Of a stretch of DNA of 7,049 nucleotides, positions 5,885 through 7,049 are shown one piece after another. A program made the position numbers and the translations under genes. Below the pieces are notes generated by a model. The model had not been told where the DNA came from. It made no database searches and saw only the letters and a list, made by a program, of their open reading frames with translations. This stretch comes from Burkholderiaceae bacterium (lineage in GTDB: Bacteria > Pseudomonadota > Gammaproteobacteria > Burkholderiales > Burkholderiaceae_D): the NCBI GenBank assembly GCA_019752915.1, contig JAIELO010000160.1, positions 1 to 7,049 on the forward strand, in the 5' to 3' direction. Position 1 is the first letter of the stretch; each line of letters opens with the position of its first letter.

Positions 5885-6709
5885 ATGAATGGCCAGAGCC
5901 TGAAACGCGCTATCGCGGAATCGCGCCTGACGCTGGCACTGTTACTGGCACTGTCATTGGCCGTAACACTGACGCTGACGCCCATGCAGGCCAGTGCTGC
6001 CGAACGGCGCGAGCCTTTGCGGCTGTGCTTCGAGCAGACCAATGTGCTGCCATGGCGCACCGAATCTGGCGCCGGCCTGAATTTCGCGCTGCTCAAGATG
6101 GTCGAGCAGAAGCTGGAGTTGCGTTTCGAATTCCAGAGTATTCCGTGGAAGCGCTGTCTGGCGCAGCTCAAGGCGAATGCGGTGGAAGGGGCGTTTGCCG
6201 TGAGTTATAAACCCGACCGGCGCTCGCTGGGCGAGTATCCGGGTGGGCAGGTGGTCGATGCCAGCAAGCGCATGCATATCGACAGCTATATGGTGTTGCG
6301 CCGGCGCGGCAGCAAAGTTGAATGGGATGGCAAGAGCTTCCGTAATCTCGATGGTACGGTGGGTTTCCAGCTCGGCTATTCGGTCGGCGATGTACTGCGT
6401 GGTTTGAACGTGGAAGTTGACGAGGGTAGCCAGCGTGCAGACGAACTGGCGCGCAAACTGATTGCCGGGCGCGTGGCAGCGGCGGCCGTTGGCGGCAGTG
6501 ATGCCTATAGCCTGATGCACGGACCGCTGGCCGGGGAACTCGAGCAGCTACCGATCCCGATTATCGAAAAACCTTATTTTCTGATCCTGTCGCACGGACT
6601 GGTGGCGTCCGATCCGCAACTGGCCGAACGGATCTGGCGGGCGGTCGAGGAGGCGCGCAATAGCGCCGCCTATCGCAAGCTGGAGGCGGCAGAAGGAGTC
6701 CGTCATTGA
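5885..6709 (+). CDS. Secreted solute-binding-type protein (SBP_bac_3-like)
   Basis: A 274-residue periplasmic protein of the type II solute-binding fold. It has an N-terminal signal: a basic start, a hydrophobic stretch of about 18 residues (around 15-33), and cleavage near ASAA at about 37-39. The mature part begins with EPLRLCFEQTNVLPWRT, resembling the first strand of amino-acid-binding proteins. Then come GLNFALLKMVEQ, PWKRCLAQLKANAVEGAFAVSY (around 87-108; this 'few-column' motif is common in stand-alone versions), and GTVGFQLGYSVGDVL near 157-171, the second-lobe ligand loop. No lipobox and no ABC permease genes are nearby. With a sensor gene directly downstream it may present a ligand to that sensor or serve as its detection module, which is inference. 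Two adjacent ATG codons exist. GGAG at 5875-5878 is six bases from ATG 5885 but only three from ATG 5882, so I prefer the second. It follows the phosphatase gene by 13 bases. The ligand is unknown. Confidence 0.85.
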   Translation: MNGQSLKRAIAESRLTLALLLALSLAVTLTLTPMQASAAERREPLRLCFEQTNVLPWRTESGAGLNFALLKMVEQKLELRFEFQSIPWKRCLAQLKANAVEGAFAVSYKPDRRSLGEYPGGQVVDASKRMHIDSYMVLRRRGSKVEWDGKSFRNLDGTVGFQLGYSVGDVLRGLNVEVDEGSQRADELARKLIAGRVAAAAVGGSDAYSLMHGPLAGELEQLPIPIIEKPYFLILSHGLVASDPQLAERIWRAVEEARNSAAYRKLEAAEGVRH

Positions 6710-6711
6710 TG
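6693..6711 (+). promoter_or_regulatory. Strong ribosome-binding site with an anomalous start context
   Basis: AAGGAG (6693-6698) is the best Shine-Dalgarno sequence in this operon. Six bases on is ATT (6705), in frame with the sensor. Ten bases on is an ATG (6709) that overlaps the preceding TGA in the usual coupling arrangement TGATG, but it reads Met-His-stop. The site clearly serves the sensor gene, but its start codon is either ATT or has been displaced by one base. Confidence 0.6.
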
Positions 6712-7049
6712 CACTGAACCCTCCCGCTGGCGGTTTGCTGGCACGTTTGCAGTGCGCCTGGCGGCGCAATATCCTGCTGCGTCTCGGCTGCGCGATTTTC
6801 ATCGCGGTGGCGCTGTCCACCGCCGTGTACACCAGCTACATCATGCGTTCGCTCAGTAGCGAAGCGGAACAGAATCTGCAGGAGCGCGCCGAGCGGCTGG
6901 CGGCGGTGCTGTCGCAGGCGCTGGCGCGGCCGCTGTTCGACATCAACGGCGCCGCCGTGTCGAGCGTGGTCGACGCCTCCGGCGCCACGCCCGAGGTGCT
7001 GGTGCTGCGCGTGCTCTCGCCCAACGGCACGGAGCTGGCCAGCTTCGTG
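6705..7049 (+). CDS. N-terminal part of a membrane sensor protein (kinase or c-di-GMP enzyme), truncated by window end
   Basis: An open frame of 115 codons runs to the window edge. After a short cytoplasmic lead (DALNPPAGGLLARLQCAWRRN) comes one membrane helix, ILLRLGCAIFIAVALSTAVYTSYIM. A helical periplasmic segment follows, with EAEQNLQERAERLAAVLSQALARPLFDINGAAVSSVV and then VLVLRVLSPNGTELASF. The pattern of a membrane helix, a helix, 'ARPLFDING', then a strand reading V-x-V-L-x-x-x-G is typical of the sensing region of histidine kinases and GGDEF/EAL proteins. The output domain is outside the window, so the type cannot be stated. The start is a problem: no ATG, GTG or TTG is in frame between the preceding stop (6582-6584) and TTG 6735. 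I give ATT 6705 because AAGGAG is six bases upstream. TTG 6735 and TTG 6747 are the conventional alternatives, and a one-base deletion after ATG 6709 would also explain it. It overlaps the end of the solute-binding gene, implying one operon. Confidence 0.75.
   Translation, partial: MDALNPPAGGLLARLQCAWRRNILLRLGCAIFIAVALSTAVYTSYIMRSLSSEAEQNLQERAERLAAVLSQALARPLFDINGAAVSSVVDASGATPEVLVLRVLSPNGTELASFV

Noticed and set aside
5954..6520. Leftward open frame of 188 codons opposite the solute-binding protein
   Set aside because: It is antisense to a gene with a clear signal peptide and binding-protein motifs, and shows no domain of its own.
6709..6717. Met-His minigene at the TGATG overlap
   Set aside because: A two-codon frame is not supported as a gene. 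It is more likely a by-product of the abnormal sensor start.

Overview
The window looks like chromosomal DNA from a GC-rich Gram-negative proteobacterium. A betaproteobacterium, perhaps of the Neisseriales, is my guess from gene content and codon use; no rRNA or other marker here settles it. All genes are of ordinary housekeeping, envelope or signalling type. I see no phage, insertion sequence, CRISPR array, tRNA or rRNA.

Left part (1-2666): the 5' portion of a secreted M16 zinc peptidase gene runs leftward off the window edge. A single-domain hotdog acyl-CoA thioesterase gene diverges from it. The thioesterase converges on a leftward gene for a spermidine-synthase-like, SAM-binding protein. 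The convergent gap of about 107 bp holds two short palindromes flanking a heptanucleotide tandem repeat.

Middle part (2667-4276): an AT-rich divergent promoter region precedes a small uncharacterised gene (91 aa). Thirteen bases after it comes a membrane-anchored GGDEF protein. Both metal ligands of its diguanylate cyclase site are substituted (Lys at the first Asp, GGAEF for GGDEF), while the RxxD inhibitory site, the guanine-contacting residues and the phosphate-contacting residues are kept. It therefore looks like a c-di-GMP- or GTP-binding receptor rather than an active cyclase.

Right part (4277-7049): a 140-bp leader with a Pho-box-like direct repeat, two possible -10 elements and several inverted repeats precedes a Ppx/GppA-family phosphatase gene (exopolyphosphatase or pppGpp phosphatase). 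Ten to thirteen bases further on is a secreted solute-binding-type protein, followed by the N-terminal part of a membrane sensor protein that leaves the window. The last three genes are tightly packed and probably form one transcript. This would couple phosphate/polyphosphate or (p)ppGpp metabolism to a periplasmic ligand-sensing pair. The sensor's start is abnormal: the strong ribosome-binding site serves either an ATT codon or an ATG that meets a stop after two codons.

The points most worth checking are the degenerate GGDEF protein, the Pho-box-like promoter and the anomalous sensor start. I see no clear multi-gene system that is wholly new.
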